Shown piece after piece: positions 7,571 to 16,413 of a stretch of 24,525 nucleotides of DNA. Origin of the DNA: Prochlorococcus sp. scB243_496M6 (lineage in GTDB: Bacteria > Cyanobacteriota > Cyanobacteriia > PCC-6307 > Cyanobiaceae); contig JFMF01000041.1 in assembly GCA_000635535.1 (NCBI GenBank), forward strand, positions 1 through 24,525, read 5' to 3'. Position 1 is the first letter of the stretch; every line of letters starts with the position of its first letter. A program made the translations under genes and the position numbers. Below the pieces are notes generated by a model. The model made no database searches, was not told the origin of the DNA, and was given only the letters and a program-made list of their open reading frames with translations.

Positions 7571-8197
7571 TTAATTATTTTTGAGCCATTCCAATATTTT
7601 TGGATCAAATTTTTTATTTTTGATAGCTTTATCTCCAATTACGACTGCTTTATAACCTAAAGATTTATAAGTTTTTACATCATTGATTGATAGTCCTCCA
7701 GCAGCAATGAAATCAATATTTGTATAGTTGAGTATATCTATCGAACTATCTTTACTGTTTATTGGGTAAATTTTGATAATTTTGCAATTTAAATCTATCG
7801 CTTCCTTAAGATCTTTTAAATTATTAATTCCAGGAATTAATAGATAACTTTTTGACTGCGCATAATTGAAAAGATCTTTATCCCAAAATTTCATCATCGA
7901 AAAATTTAATCCAATTTTTAAAGAATCTTCTATTGATTGCTTATTAACTATGGAGGCGGAGCCTAAATTAATTCTTGGATATTTAATTTTGATATCGGAT
8001 ACAAAATCGAACCAATTTTCGTTGTTAGACCAACTTATTTCAATATTCTTTAATCCTAATTTTACTAAGTATTCTAATTCTTCAAAAAATGAATTTCTTA
8101 TAGAGGTATTTGAGTAAATATTATCTTCAGGTTTTATAAGTAAAAAAAAAGACTCAGTTTTCAGGAACTCCGAAAAAGAATCTTCTTTATTATTCAT
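7571..8197 (-). CDS. eda: KDPG/KHG aldolase family protein (divergent Eda)
   Basis: A 208-residue (beta/alpha)8-barrel class I aldolase of the 2-dehydro-3-deoxyphosphogluconate aldolase family. Glu53 (NIEIS) and the Schiff-base Lys142 (KIIKIYP) match E. coli Eda Glu45 and Lys133. LGSASIV (79-84) replaces the usual GAGTV, and AAGGLS (165-170) matches the phosphate-binding TGGIS region. The Arg of the usual IEVTLR motif is absent (Ser57 here). The protein could act as the last enzyme of the Entner-Doudoroff route or on other 2-keto acids; the active-site changes make the substrate uncertain. It lies 21 bases after ftsH on the same strand and is probably co-transcribed with it. Confidence 0.8.
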   Translation of the reverse strand: MNNKEDSFSEFLKTESFFLLIKPEDNIYSNTSIRNSFFEELEYLVKLGLKNIEISWSNNENWFDFVSDIKIKYPRINLGSASIVNKQSIEDSLKIGLNFSMMKFWDKDLFNYAQSKSYLLIPGINNLKDLKEAIDLNCKIIKIYPINSKDSSIDILNYTNIDFIAAGGLSINDVKTYKSLGYKAVVIGDKAIKNKKFDPKILEWLKNN

Positions 8198-8218
8198 TAA
8201 AAATTTAAACTTTCGCGA

Positions 8219-10072
8219 TTAAATATAGTTTGCGACTTTTACTTCTGAGCGGTTAAGCAAATCTTGGATATCTTCAGTATCTATAGTTTCTCTTTCAATT
8301 AACATTTGAGCCATTTCGTCTAGAACAGTTCTGTTATCTGATAAAACTTTTGTAGCTCTCTTATAGGCAATATCAACAAGTTCTGAGACCTCTACATCAA
8401 TTGTTGCGGCCGTGTCTTCAGAGAAGTCTCTTGTAGAGCTCATATCTCTTCCGAGAAACATTCCACCTTGAGATTGACCTAAAGCGACAGGACCTATTTT
8501 GTCACTCATGCCAAATTTAGTGATCATTTGTCTTGCTACATTAGCAACTTGTTGTAAATCATTTGAAGCTCCAGTTGTTACCTCTTCTTCTCCATAAACA
8601 ATTTCTTCAGCAACTCTTCCACCAAGTGCTACAGCCATTTGATTTTGAAGGTAAGAACGAGAGTAAAGACCAGATTCCATTCTTTCTTCACTTGGAGTAA
8701 AGAAGGTTAGACCTCCAGCTTGACCTCTTGGAATAATTGAAACTTTTGCTACTGGATCATAATCAGGCATTAATGCTCCAACGAGTGCATGACCAGCTTC
8801 GTGATAAGCAACTAATTCTTTTTTCTTATCACTGATTACTCTATCTTTCTTTTCTGGGCCAGCCATAACTCTTTCAATGGCATCACCGACTTCATCGTTA
8901 CTTACTTTATCTAAATCTTTTCTAGCTGCGAGTATTGCTGCTTCATTTAAAAGATTAGCTAAATCTGCACCAGTAAATCCTGGTGTTCTTCTAGCAACTT
9001 TATCTAAATCTACGTCTTTTGAAAGAGTTTTATCTTTCGCATGAACATTTAATATCTGCAATCTTCCAGCATAATCTGGTCTGTCTACTGTTACCTGTCT
9101 ATCGAATCTTCCAGGACGCATTAAAGCTGAATCTAAGACATCTGGTCTGTTGGTGGCAGCAACTATTATTATTCCTGAATTACCTTCGAAACCATCCATT
9201 TCAGTTAGGAGTTGATTTAATGTTTGTTCTCTTTCATCATTTCCTCCGCCCATACCAGCACCCCTTTGTCTTCCAACTGCATCTATTTCGTCAATAAAAA
9301 CAATACAAGGAGCATTCTTTTTAGCTTGTTCAAAAAGATCTCTAACTCTGCTAGCTCCAACTCCTACAAACATCTCTACAAATTCTGAACCAGATATTGA
9401 GAAAAAAGGTACACCTGCTTCTCCAGCTACTGCTTTTGCTAACAATGTTTTTCCTGTACCAGGAGGGCCAACAAGAAGAACTCCTTTTGGAATTTTTGCT
9501 CCTACTGCAGTAAATCTATCTGGGCTTTTTAGAAAATCTACAACTTCTGTAAGTTCTAATTTTGCCCCTTCAACACCAGCAACATCTGAAAAGGTTACTT
9601 GTGTAGATGGTTCCATTTGTAATCTAGCTTTGCTTTTGCCAAAACTCATTGCAGGGTTACCACCTCCAGCATTACCACTTTGGGATCTTCTGAAAAGAAA
9701 GAATAGGCCTCCGATCAAAAGTACTGGAAAAATTAAGCTACTTACAGCTTGTTGCCATGGATTGGCTAATTTTGTAGGAGTTACAGCTATATCTACATTA
9801 TTCTCAGTCAGTATTTTTAGTAAATCTTTGTCAGGGGCTAAATTGACCTCAGACCTGCTCCCATCATTTTCAACAACTTGAGCTGTGGCATTATCTGGAG
9901 ATATTAGGACTCTACTGATTTCTTTATCTTGTACTGCCTCTATAAAATCACTATATCTCAAGGTCTTTGTAGAACTTTCAGTACTAGGTTTATCAAAAAC
10001 TGAGGTACCAATGAAAATTACAGTAATAACAGCTAGGACATAAAGTCCTACGTTTCTCCAACGTTTGTTCAC
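8219..10072 (-). CDS. ftsH: ATP-dependent zinc metalloprotease FtsH (thylakoid-type)
   Basis: A membrane-anchored AAA+ protease. Two membrane segments lie at about residues 9-24 and 108-127, enclosing the lumenal or periplasmic domain. The AAA module has Walker A GPPGTGKT (202-209), Walker B IVFIDEID (257-264) and the second-region-of-homology arginines (RPGRFDR, 319-325). The protease site is HEAGH (424-428). At 617 residues it resembles cyanobacterial FtsH2-type proteins, which degrade photodamaged D1 during PSII repair; that assignment is by similarity and context. The start codon is GTG at 10072. It sits 46 bases after sat and 21 bases before eda, so sat-ftsH-eda may be one transcript. 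Confidence 0.97.
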   Translation of the reverse strand: MNKRWRNVGLYVLAVITVIFIGTSVFDKPSTESSTKTLRYSDFIEAVQDKEISRVLISPDNATAQVVENDGSRSEVNLAPDKDLLKILTENNVDIAVTPTKLANPWQQAVSSLIFPVLLIGGLFFLFRRSQSGNAGGGNPAMSFGKSKARLQMEPSTQVTFSDVAGVEGAKLELTEVVDFLKSPDRFTAVGAKIPKGVLLVGPPGTGKTLLAKAVAGEAGVPFFSISGSEFVEMFVGVGASRVRDLFEQAKKNAPCIVFIDEIDAVGRQRGAGMGGGNDEREQTLNQLLTEMDGFEGNSGIIIVAATNRPDVLDSALMRPGRFDRQVTVDRPDYAGRLQILNVHAKDKTLSKDVDLDKVARRTPGFTGADLANLLNEAAILAARKDLDKVSNDEVGDAIERVMAGPEKKDRVISDKKKELVAYHEAGHALVGALMPDYDPVAKVSIIPRGQAGGLTFFTPSEERMESGLYSRSYLQNQMAVALGGRVAEEIVYGEEEVTTGASNDLQQVANVARQMITKFGMSDKIGPVALGQSQGGMFLGRDMSSTRDFSEDTAATIDVEVSELVDIAYKRATKVLSDNRTVLDEMAQMLIERETIDTEDIQDLLNRSEVKVANYI

Positions 10073-10118
10073 GATAAAAAATCTTTAATAAATCTATAAT
10101 ACTAATAATAAAACATTA

Positions 10119-11294
10119 TTAAGAGCGTCTTAGAACATCTACTACACTTTTGAATGCAAACCATTCAGGAATTGGTTCTCCATTCCTTAATTTCTTTCTA
10201 AATTCAGTACCACTAAGTTTCATAATTTCATAATTTAATTCTTTGGCTTCTTCAGCTGTTATATATCCTTTTTCCTTGGTATAAACTAAATTTTTTGAAG
10301 GAACAGTTTGCATCATCAATTCATCTGCACACTTATTAGCAAAATTCTGGGCGTCATATGGACCATAAAAATCTTCGCCAGTTGATGACGACTTACAACC
10401 AGCCATATCTCTACCAATAATAAAGTGGGTGCAGCCATAATTTCTTCTGATTATCATATGTTGAAGAGCTTCTCTTGGCCCTGCCATATGCATTGAATAA
10501 GGCAAAAAAGCCCATTTTATTCTTTCATCAGATATTTCCTCTTCTAATTCTTTGTAGGTCAAATATCTAACTTTTCCAGGGATATCATCTTGTTGAGTTG
10601 GCCCGCAAGTTGGATGAACTAAAACAACTGAGTTAGAAGAGACATTATCTGAAAGTAAGGCATTAGTAAATAATTCATAATGTGCTCTATGAATAGGATT
10701 TCTGCATTGAAATGCAACTACATCATGATTTGAGGGCAGTGTAGATCTAACTTCTTCTGGGGTTTTGCAGGGGAATTCTCTAATTGGTAGTTCAAAACCA
10801 TAAACTCTTCCTCCTATATAAAATCTCCCTCTCTCGTTAAAAATCATCTTAACAGCAGGATGATCTAAAGAATTAGTACCATAACAAAGTTCAGCTTCTA
10901 AGGATTTGTCAGGCTCCCACTTAGAGCTAACTTCTAAAACTGCTATTTTTTGTTTTTTATAAGTAAGTAATATTGTCTCTCCAGCTTTTACTTTTTCATT
11001 ATTTGAATCAAACACAATGGGCAAGCCAAAAAGCAACCCATTTGTATTTCTATTATTTTTAATGACCGAATTGTAGTTATTTTCATCCATAAAACCTTCC
11101 AGTGGAGAAAAAGCTCCAACCATCAAAAGTTCTACATCACATGCATTTCTTTCGCTGCATTCAAACTCATAAGTAGCTTTAGAGATCAAATCATTTTTAA
11201 GGTTTGTATCTTTAATAAATAAATTTTTTAGTTCCCCTCCATAAGGCGGTATTAGTCCATTTGTATCTGTTTTAGTTTTTTGTTGTAGTTCCAT
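10119..11294 (-). CDS. sat: Sulfate adenylyltransferase (ATP sulfurylase)
   Basis: Catalyses ATP + sulfate to APS + pyrophosphate, the first step of assimilatory sulfate reduction. It is a single-chain Sat of 391 residues. It has the ATP-binding QCRNPIHRAH at 196-205 (the QxRNPxHxxH motif), HPTCGPTQQDDIPGKVR further on, and IIGRDMAGCKSSSTGEDFYGPYDAQ, which contains the conserved GRDxAG segment. There is no C-terminal APS kinase domain. The ATG at 11294 is the only sensible start. It lies immediately downstream of the psbO terminator and upstream of ftsH. I see no convincing promoter in the 27 bases between terminator and start, so read-through or an overlooked promoter is needed. Confidence 0.97.
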   Translation of the reverse strand: MELQQKTKTDTNGLIPPYGGELKNLFIKDTNLKNDLISKATYEFECSERNACDVELLMVGAFSPLEGFMDENNYNSVIKNNRNTNGLLFGLPIVFDSNNEKVKAGETILLTYKKQKIAVLEVSSKWEPDKSLEAELCYGTNSLDHPAVKMIFNERGRFYIGGRVYGFELPIREFPCKTPEEVRSTLPSNHDVVAFQCRNPIHRAHYELFTNALLSDNVSSNSVVLVHPTCGPTQQDDIPGKVRYLTYKELEEEISDERIKWAFLPYSMHMAGPREALQHMIIRRNYGCTHFIIGRDMAGCKSSSTGEDFYGPYDAQNFANKCADELMMQTVPSKNLVYTKEKGYITAEEAKELNYEIMKLSGTEFRKKLRNGEPIPEWFAFKSVVDVLRRS

Positions 11295-11321
11295 TTTTTA
11301 AATTTATAAAGAAAAATTTTG

Positions 11322-11353
11322 AAAAAAAAAGAGGGGTTTAACCCCCTTTTTTT
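11322..11353 (-). terminator. Intrinsic terminator of psbO
   Basis: On the minus strand a GGGG/CCCC-based hairpin (plus-strand AGGGG at 11332-11336 and CCCCT at 11343-11347, short TTTAA-type loop) is followed by nine U's (A-run 11322-11330). It sits directly after the psbO stop and before sat. Confidence 0.9.
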
Positions 11354-11365
11354 CTTAAATAGGAT

Positions 11366-12160
11366 TTATGCCTTTCTTCCGTAAAGCTCCCCAATTATTT
11401 TTACATCAAGTGGATCTTTTGAACCCATATCAGTATCTGAAGGTTGGATAGCTTCAAAAGTACCAGCAAACTCATCTGTGTCAGAATCTACATTGTTGAT
11501 TAAAAGTGTGATAACGCCTGTACCGTTTACATCAACTTTAATATTTTCTTTTGCAAGTTCTTCATCATCTCCTCCTAATGCAACTAAACCTTGAGCATAT
11601 TCAACACCAGTATTTTTAGCTCTTGCCTTAGGATCTAGAAAATCACCAGTTCTGTAATTAGGTGTAAATGTTGAACCACTAACCTCAGTGCCTGGCTCTA
11701 TAGATGAAGGTAAATTAGCTGTAAGATCTTTTGCTGAGAATGCAAATGGAACCTCTAAACCACCAGGAGTTAATACAGTAATAAGTTGAAAATCAATACC
11801 ACCTTTTTCTGTGAAAGTTCCTGAATCTATATCTCCATAAACTTCTGTCACTGTGGTGTTATTTCTTGGGCTAATAATTTTTGTAGAAACAAATTCTGCA
11901 GCTTTTCGTTTTGTCCCGGGCACTTTTACATAAACTTCTGTTGGATGCATGCATATTCCTTTTAGGGTATCTCCATTTCCTAGAGATATTGATCCGACAA
12001 GAGATGAGTCTAATGTAGGGCAATCATTAGCTTTTCCTGTGTTTACAACATCTGTGAATTGTGCATTTCCTCTTTCAGAAAAAGCAAATGTTTTAACAGG
12101 TATGAAAGCAAAAGTTATACAAATTGAAATAACAAAAGCTAAGAAAGAACGAATTCTCAT
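11366..12160 (-). CDS. psbO: Photosystem II manganese-stabilising protein PsbO
   Basis: PsbO is the lumenal extrinsic protein that stabilises the oxygen-evolving Mn cluster. From the ATG at 12160 the protein begins MRIRSFLAFVISICITFAF and continues to a FAFS cleavage-site-like end, a signal peptide for lumen export. A TTG frame start 45 bases further upstream would add 15 residues in front of the signal peptide and is less likely. The mature part has the PsbO start (FTDVVNTGKANDCPTL), the disulfide cysteines in NDCPT and GICMHP, and the conserved GGDDEELAKENIK region. About 264 residues in all. The presumed -10 at 12292-12297 gives a leader of about 125 bases. A strong terminator follows. Confidence 0.97.
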   Translation of the reverse strand: MRIRSFLAFVISICITFAFIPVKTFAFSERGNAQFTDVVNTGKANDCPTLDSSLVGSISLGNGDTLKGICMHPTEVYVKVPGTKRKAAEFVSTKIISPRNNTTVTEVYGDIDSGTFTEKGGIDFQLITVLTPGGLEVPFAFSAKDLTANLPSSIEPGTEVSGSTFTPNYRTGDFLDPKARAKNTGVEYAQGLVALGGDDEELAKENIKVDVNGTGVITLLINNVDSDTDEFAGTFEAIQPSDTDMGSKDPLDVKIIGELYGRKA

Positions 12161-12291
12161 AATTAAAGTTGCAGTAAAGTTCTGTGACGATAGATTAAAG
12201 GTCATCTAAATAGTTCAGTACGGATATTACAAGGGAAAGGACCATAAAAGATAGGACTTTTAAATCCTCGAAACAACCCGTAGCTTTTTAG

Positions 12292-12297
12292 ATTATA
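12292..12297 (-). promoter_or_regulatory. Possible psbO promoter -10 element
   Basis: A perfect TATAAT on the minus strand at 12297-12292. I see no good -35 at the right spacing. Transcription would begin near 12285, leaving a leader of about 125 bases. Confidence 0.4.
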
Positions 12298-12378
12298 AAA
12301 AACTGGAATTATTGTAAGCTATCACATTATTTTTAATGATTAAGATTACAAAAAAATACAAAATAAGAAATTTTTTTT

Positions 12379-13635
12379 TTATTTTTTTAATGAAATAATT
12401 TGGGTTATTAATTTATTTGCTAAATCAATTTTTGATGTTTTTTTAATATAATGTTCCATATTGTTTGTATCAAACAGCCAACCCTCATTTTGTGCTAAAA
12501 AGCCAAATCCTTGGCCTTCAAGATCAATTGGATTTGCGAAAAGATAATCACAACCCTTTTGAATAATCTTTTGCTTTATTGTTATTCTTGCTTCTTCGAT
12601 AGATCCTGTAAAAGCACAAAAGCCTACAAAAACTTGGTTATCTTTTTTTGATTGACTAATTGTTTTTAAAATATCTGGGACTAGTTCAAAGTTTTTATTC
12701 AAATGTTCATTAATTTTATTTTTTGGAATTTTAGCTGAAGTATCTGAGGTTATCTTGAAATCAGATACTGCTGCATTCATGAAAAAATAATCACAATTTG
12801 ATATTTCATTATTAAGTGCCTTAATTAAATCAACGCTAGTTTCAATTTCATATCTTTTTATTCCATCTGTAAGATTCTTATCGATTTTCAGAGGCCCATG
12901 GATATATTTTACTTGTGCTCCTCTGAACCTCGCTACTTGAGAAAGAAGTAGGCCCATAGCTCCAGAACTTTTGTTAGTAATATGTCTTGCCGCGTCAATT
13001 TGCTCTGAGGTGCACCCTCCAGTTATCAAAATTTCTTTATTAAGTAAATCTTTTCGATATTCATTTTGATTGTGTGTAGCTAAAAATTCAAGAGCTAATT
13101 GAATTAGGTCATTTGGAGGTATCTTACCGATGCCAATAGCATCACATGCCAAGAGGCCTTCACTTGGTTGCAAAGACAAAACATTTTCGTAGTTTTGTAA
13201 ATTCTCATAATTTTTTTTGACAGCTTTATTAAGCCACATTTGTGTGTTCATTGCTGGTGCAACAATAATTGGCTTTATATTTGCTATCAAGATGCTTGGG
13301 ATCAATCCCTCTGCATTTCCAGTTACCCATTTTGCTAATGTTGTCGCAGTTAAAGGCGCAATGATTAAAATATCAGCCCAATTACTTAGTTCTATATGGA
13401 GAGGTTTTGATTGACTATTTGACCATTGATCATTTTCTAAAACGCACGGATTTCTGCTTAGAATAGAGAGAGAAAGCGGCTTTATTAATTTTTCTGCATT
13501 TTTTGATAAAACGCATCTTATTTCATAATTTTCTTTCGCTAATTGGCTAACTAATAATGGAATTCTTACAGCTGCAATACTTCCAGTTATTAATAAAAGA
13601 ACCTTTATTTTGGTGTCCTTACTTTTAGTTTTCAT
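12379..13635 (-). CDS. coaBC: Bifunctional phosphopantothenoylcysteine decarboxylase / phosphopantothenate-cysteine ligase
   Basis: CoaBC (Dfp) makes 4'-phosphopantetheine from phosphopantothenate and cysteine in CoA synthesis. The N-terminal flavin-dependent CoaC half has GSIAAVR near the start, the active-site His in PLHIELSNWAD, the PAMN motif and the flap cysteine in GLLACDAIGIGKIP. The CoaB half begins at the ITGGCTSEQID segment, followed by RHITNKSSGAMG, NAAVSDF and the nucleotide-site lysine in AKIPKNK. I chose the ATG at 13635 because AGGA at 13648-13645 sits at Shine-Dalgarno distance. A TTG at 13653 would add six residues. The ATG overlaps the last 11 bases of the upstream DUF2555-like gene, suggesting translational coupling. 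Confidence 0.95.
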   Translation of the reverse strand: MKTKSKDTKIKVLLLITGSIAAVRIPLLVSQLAKENYEIRCVLSKNAEKLIKPLSLSILSRNPCVLENDQWSNSQSKPLHIELSNWADILIIAPLTATTLAKWVTGNAEGLIPSILIANIKPIIVAPAMNTQMWLNKAVKKNYENLQNYENVLSLQPSEGLLACDAIGIGKIPPNDLIQLALEFLATHNQNEYRKDLLNKEILITGGCTSEQIDAARHITNKSSGAMGLLLSQVARFRGAQVKYIHGPLKIDKNLTDGIKRYEIETSVDLIKALNNEISNCDYFFMNAAVSDFKITSDTSAKIPKNKINEHLNKNFELVPDILKTISQSKKDNQVFVGFCAFTGSIEEARITIKQKIIQKGCDYLFANPIDLEGQGFGFLAQNEGWLFDTNNMEHYIKKTSKIDLANKLITQIISLKK

Positions 13636-13846
13636 CGAAAGGTTCCTGATCAAGGAGATGGGTATAATTAGTTGTTAATTCAGGTCTATTGATGGCAAGA
13701 GCCCTTAGTAAGTGCCAGTCTTTTAATCCATCAAATGGAGTATTATAGTTATCTTCCTCTAGCCTTTTAGCGAGCTCAAGGGTCTTTTCTTCATCAAAAG
13801 AATTTACTAGTTCCTCGCTTATTTTATTTTCAGAAATGAATTTCAT
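13625..13846 (-). CDS. DUF2555-like conserved cyanobacterial protein
   Basis: A 73-residue protein from the ATG at 13846 (a TTG at 13861 would add five residues). The body reads LELAKRLEEDNY, then PFDGLKDWHLLRALAINRPEL and HLLDQEPFDE. This matches my memory of the DUF2555 family, which is found almost only in cyanobacteria and has the pattern LA(K/R)RLE-D-Y-PF-GL-DWHLLRA-A--RPEL. Soluble, acidic, and without recognisable catalytic residues. Its stop codon overlaps the start of coaBC, so the two are co-transcribed and probably coupled, although that does not show a role in CoA synthesis. Function unknown to me. Confidence 0.85.
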   Translation of the reverse strand: MKFISENKISEELVNSFDEEKTLELAKRLEEDNYNTPFDGLKDWHLLRALAINRPELTTNYTHLLDQEPFDEN

Positions 13847-14063
13847 ATTGAGTAAAGTCAATATATTCTAATAATAAAGCCTCAAGTAATTATTTAAAAT
13901 TGATATAAGAATTAAGTACATATTTTCAACGATATGATAATTTTCAATTTACATAATCATTTTAAATTGTTGTTAAGTAATTTATCTTCATTCTCAGTCA
14001 TAAATATGCAAACTCTACTTTTCATAAATATTCTTTCTTAAAATAACGTGAATAATCTATATC

Positions 14064-14264
14064 ATGTCGCAAACCAAAAGAGAGCAAGTCATTAGTCACA
14101 TTCGCTATTTAAGGCAAGAGCTCAGAGAAATCTATTTAGGAATAAAAGAAGATGACCTTTTCCCTGAACCAGGCGAATTAAAAGGATTAATGGCTCAGTT
14201 GGAAGCATTACTTGAATTAATAGAAGGAAATACTAAAATTCAATCAAACTCTGAAGCTGCTTAG
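14064..14264 (+). CDS. Conserved small protein of unknown function (66 aa)
   Basis: An ATG-started 66-residue ORF. It is a charged, helix-forming protein with no membrane segment: KREQVISHIRYLRQELREIY, then PEPGELKGLMAQLEALLELIEG, with heptad-like leucine spacing that suggests a short helical hairpin. The composition is clearly protein-like. It precedes the Ycf20-like gene by 11 bases on the same strand, so the two form a probable two-gene unit. I do not recognise a named family. The 202 bases upstream hold no gene that I can see and must contain the promoter, which I could not place. Confidence 0.8.
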   Translation: MSQTKREQVISHIRYLRQELREIYLGIKEDDLFPEPGELKGLMAQLEALLELIEGNTKIQSNSEAA

Positions 14265-14275
14265 TTTAATGCAAA

Positions 14276-14617
14276 ATGGTTGTTGAACCTCAAAAGACAA
14301 AATTTCAGCTAAAAATTGTGGAAAATATTCAGACATTAAGTATTTGGGCTAATAATCCATGGCGAAGATATTCAATATCATTGATTACAATTTTAATCGG
14401 CTACTTTTTTGGAAGTTCTCTTGGTATGGTAAGTGCCGTTGTGGAACTCATGGATCCAGTAGCTGCTTTCTTATCAGTAGTTTTTATTGAGTTGTTAATA
14501 GTTCTAAGAAGAAATTTTAGATTCGAAAGGAAAAAGAAATTTTTAGTACTTTTATTAGATTCTTTAAGATTGGGATTATTTTATGGTTTCTTTACTGAAA
14601 GTCTGAAGTTGCTATAA
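14276..14617 (+). CDS. Ycf20-like membrane protein (DUF565)
   Basis: A 113-residue protein with the features of the Ycf20/DUF565 family known from cyanobacteria and plastids. A NPWRRYSISLITILIGYFFG segment leads into a first membrane helix (about residues 33-50). A second hydrophobic stretch is DPVAAFLSVVFIELLIVL, followed by a basic patch (RRNFRFERKKK) and LLLDSLRLGLFYGFFTESLKLL. In plants and algae Ycf20 relatives have been linked to non-photochemical quenching; no function can be read from the sequence. An ATG at 14269 is out of frame and stops at once, so 14276 is the start. It ends two bases from the facing pyrB stop with no terminator. Confidence 0.85.
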   Translation: MVVEPQKTKFQLKIVENIQTLSIWANNPWRRYSISLITILIGYFFGSSLGMVSAVVELMDPVAAFLSVVFIELLIVLRRNFRFERKKKFLVLLLDSLRLGLFYGFFTESLKLL

Positions 14618-14619
14618 AT

Positions 14620-15636
14620 TTACTTGTTGTGTTTTTGTAATAGATAAAGCAAAGCCATTCTTATAGGGATACCATTCGCAACTTGATTATTTATTAAGCA
14701 ATTAGGATATCGATCTACTATTTTACTACTTATTTCAATATCTCTATTAATGGGACCAGGATGTAGGATTGGAATTTCTTTGTTATTCAAAGATAATTTC
14801 TCTGGGGTTAAGCCATAATCCAAACTATATGAATCAATGCTACTTAGTAAATTTTCCATCATTCTCTCTTTCTGGAGTCTTAAAACAATAATCGCATCTG
14901 CAATTTTTATTGATTCTTCCAATGATCTAGAAATTGTTATGGTACCTCTTGATTTAATAGGATCTTCTGTTTGATTTGGCGCAGGGGTTTTTAAAAAATT
15001 AATAAATTCGTCAGGTATTAATGTTTTAGGACCACATAAGATTATATCGGCGCCGAATGCGCTTAAAGCCCAAAGATTGGACCTGGCAACCCTTGAATGA
15101 TTAACGTCTCCAATTATTAAAATTTTTTTGGAATTTAAAACCTCTGGATTCAGTGTTTTTTGGGAAAAGAATTTTATCAATGTATAGATGTCAAGCAATC
15201 CTTGGCTAGGGTGACTATGTAATCCATCGCCTGCATTAAGAACCGAAGTTTTGGAATTTATTGCATCAAGTTTTTTTGCGATTTCAAAGGTTATGTAACT
15301 TGATGAATGTCTGATAACTAATGTATCCGCACCCATAGCAGAATAAGTTATGGCTGTATCAATTATTGTTTCGCCTTTTGTTAAAGAGCTGGAGGATGGT
15401 GCAAAGGTTTGGACATCAGCAGAAAGTCTTTTTGCTGCAAGCTCAAAACTATTTTTTGTTCTTGTACTAGCTTCAAAAAATAAAGACGTTATCAAAGTCC
15501 CTTGCAAGGCCGGTATCTTTTTTGTGCCTGCATTCTTTAGTGAATCAAATCTATTAGCTAATTCAAATACTGACTCATAATCTTTTATTGAAAAATTAGC
15601 TAGTGTGTGGATATGTTTATGAGGCCAAGTTTGCAT
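14620..15636 (-). CDS. pyrB: Aspartate carbamoyltransferase catalytic subunit
   Basis: Joins carbamoyl phosphate and aspartate in the first committed step of pyrimidine synthesis. Carbamoyl-phosphate-binding STRTKNSFE lies at residues 57-65. The aspartate-domain features include [12 protein letters not shown] and [12 protein letters not shown], and the C-terminal [12 protein letters not shown] is typical of PyrB. At 338 residues it is somewhat longer than the E. coli chain but usual for cyanobacteria, which use it without a PyrI regulatory subunit. The ATG at 15636 lies 21 bases after the glycosylase stop, so the two genes are probably transcribed together. Confidence 0.97.
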   Translation of the reverse strand: MQTWPHKHIHTLANFSIKDYESVFELANRFDSLKNAGTKKIPALQGTLITSLFFEASTRTKNSFELAAKRLSADVQTFAPSSSSLTKGETIIDTAITYSAMGADTLVIRHSSSYITFEIAKKLDAINSKTSVLNAGDGLHSHPSQGLLDIYTLIKFFSQKTLNPEVLNSKKILIIGDVNHSRVARSNLWALSAFGADIILCGPKTLIPDEFINFLKTPAPNQTEDPIKSRGTITISRSLEESIKIADAIIVLRLQKERMMENLLSSIDSYSLDYGLTPEKLSLNNKEIPILHPGPINRDIEISSKIVDRYPNCLINNQVANGIPIRMALLYLLQKHNK

Positions 15637-15657
15637 TACGCTTAAAAAGATAAATGA

Positions 15658-16245
15658 TTATTGAAATTTAGGTGTTTTGTCACCTTTTAATCTTTTACTT
15701 ACACTCCTACTATTTTTGAGATACCAACGCCATTTTATATTTTTTGCCTTTGATATGCCAATTCTCGTAGTTTGAATAAGATCTTTTTCTTCTAGAATGG
15801 ATTCTCGTGGAGAAATCCATAAAGATTTGTTATTAAGAACTTCAAGTGAGTTAAATGAAATGTCTACACTGAATGTTTTAGTTACCAGGCCAGGTCCAGA
15901 AGCTAATCTTTCATTTTTATTAGATATAAAAACTGATCTTATTAAGACACCACTCGCAAAATTTTCTTTATCAGTAACTATGTTTAAACAATGATGAATG
16001 CCATATGATTTATAAATATAAAATGTGCCAGGTTTGCCAAATAATGATTTGTTTGATTCAGTCATTTTGCGGTAGCCATGACAGGCCTCTTCCTCCTGTG
16101 AATAAGCTTCAGTTTCAACAATTACCCCTTTAACTTGATCTATCTCATTATTTTTTTTTATGAGGTAGCAGCCTATTAAATCAGGAGCAACAAGTTTAGA
16201 GTGCCGAAAAAAAAAATTTTTTGGAAATAATTCTTCTTCTATTTT
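15658..16245 (-). CDS. 3-methyladenine (alkyladenine) DNA glycosylase, AAG family; start codon unresolved
   Basis: AAG enzymes cut alkylated or deaminated purines from DNA. The first ordinary start in frame is ATG at 16065, but that would leave a 135-residue fragment. The frame stays open to 16245 and codes recognisable family sequence there: LFPKNFFFRHS, then LVAPDLIGCYLI, the catalytic VETEAYSQEEEACHGYR, joining the downstream FGKPGTFYIYKSYGIHHCLN. With this part it is about 195 residues, the normal family length. Between 16245 and 16065 there is no ATG, GTG or TTG. An in-frame ATG at 16266 is followed six codons later by TGA (16248-16246). Either initiation is non-standard (for example AUA at 16242), or the TGA is a mutation, or there is an indel in the A6T10 run near 16207-16222. 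Confidence 0.8.
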   Translation of the reverse strand, partial: KIEEELFPKNFFFRHSKLVAPDLIGCYLIKKNNEIDQVKGVIVETEAYSQEEEACHGYRKMTESNKSLFGKPGTFYIYKSYGIHHCLNIVTDKENFASGVLIRSVFISNKNERLASGPGLVTKTFSVDISFNSLEVLNNKSLWISPRESILEEKDLIQTTRIGISKAKNIKWRWYLKNSRSVSKRLKGDKTPKFQ

Positions 16246-16341
16246 TCAATATCTATCTAATAACATATTTAGCTGAGAAAAATAATTAAGGCTATTAATT
16301 ATTATTGATTTTCAAAAAGTTGTGATTATTTTTTTAAAATA

Positions 16342-16379
16342 TTTGAAATTCAAAGGATATGTTAAGAAGTTATTCTTAA
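16342..16379 (+). repeat. Two adjacent short inverted repeats upstream of gatC
   Basis: TTTGAA-A-TTCAAA occupies 16342-16354, and TTAAGAA-GTTA-TTCTTAA occupies 16362-16379 (perfect 7-bp arms). They end 34 bases before the gatC ATG. They could be an operator or a leader hairpin; in such AT-rich DNA chance is also possible. Confidence 0.35.
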
Positions 16380-16413
16380 TAAACTATTATTTAATAAGAA
16401 AGATATTCAATGT

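Noticed and set aside
9019..9881. Plus-strand frames of 83-92 residues inside ftsH.
   Set aside because: They are shadows of the AAA domain and N-terminal region of ftsH, with His/Leu-rich sequences typical of antisense frames.
12206..12378. A small RNA or ORF in the psbO upstream spacer.
   Set aside because: No terminator hairpin or protein-like frame is visible; a long psbO leader explains the space.
15658..16065. Treating the glycosylase as a naturally truncated 135-residue protein starting at ATG 16065.
   Set aside because: The upstream frame carries the conserved catalytic region, so the ATG is internal.
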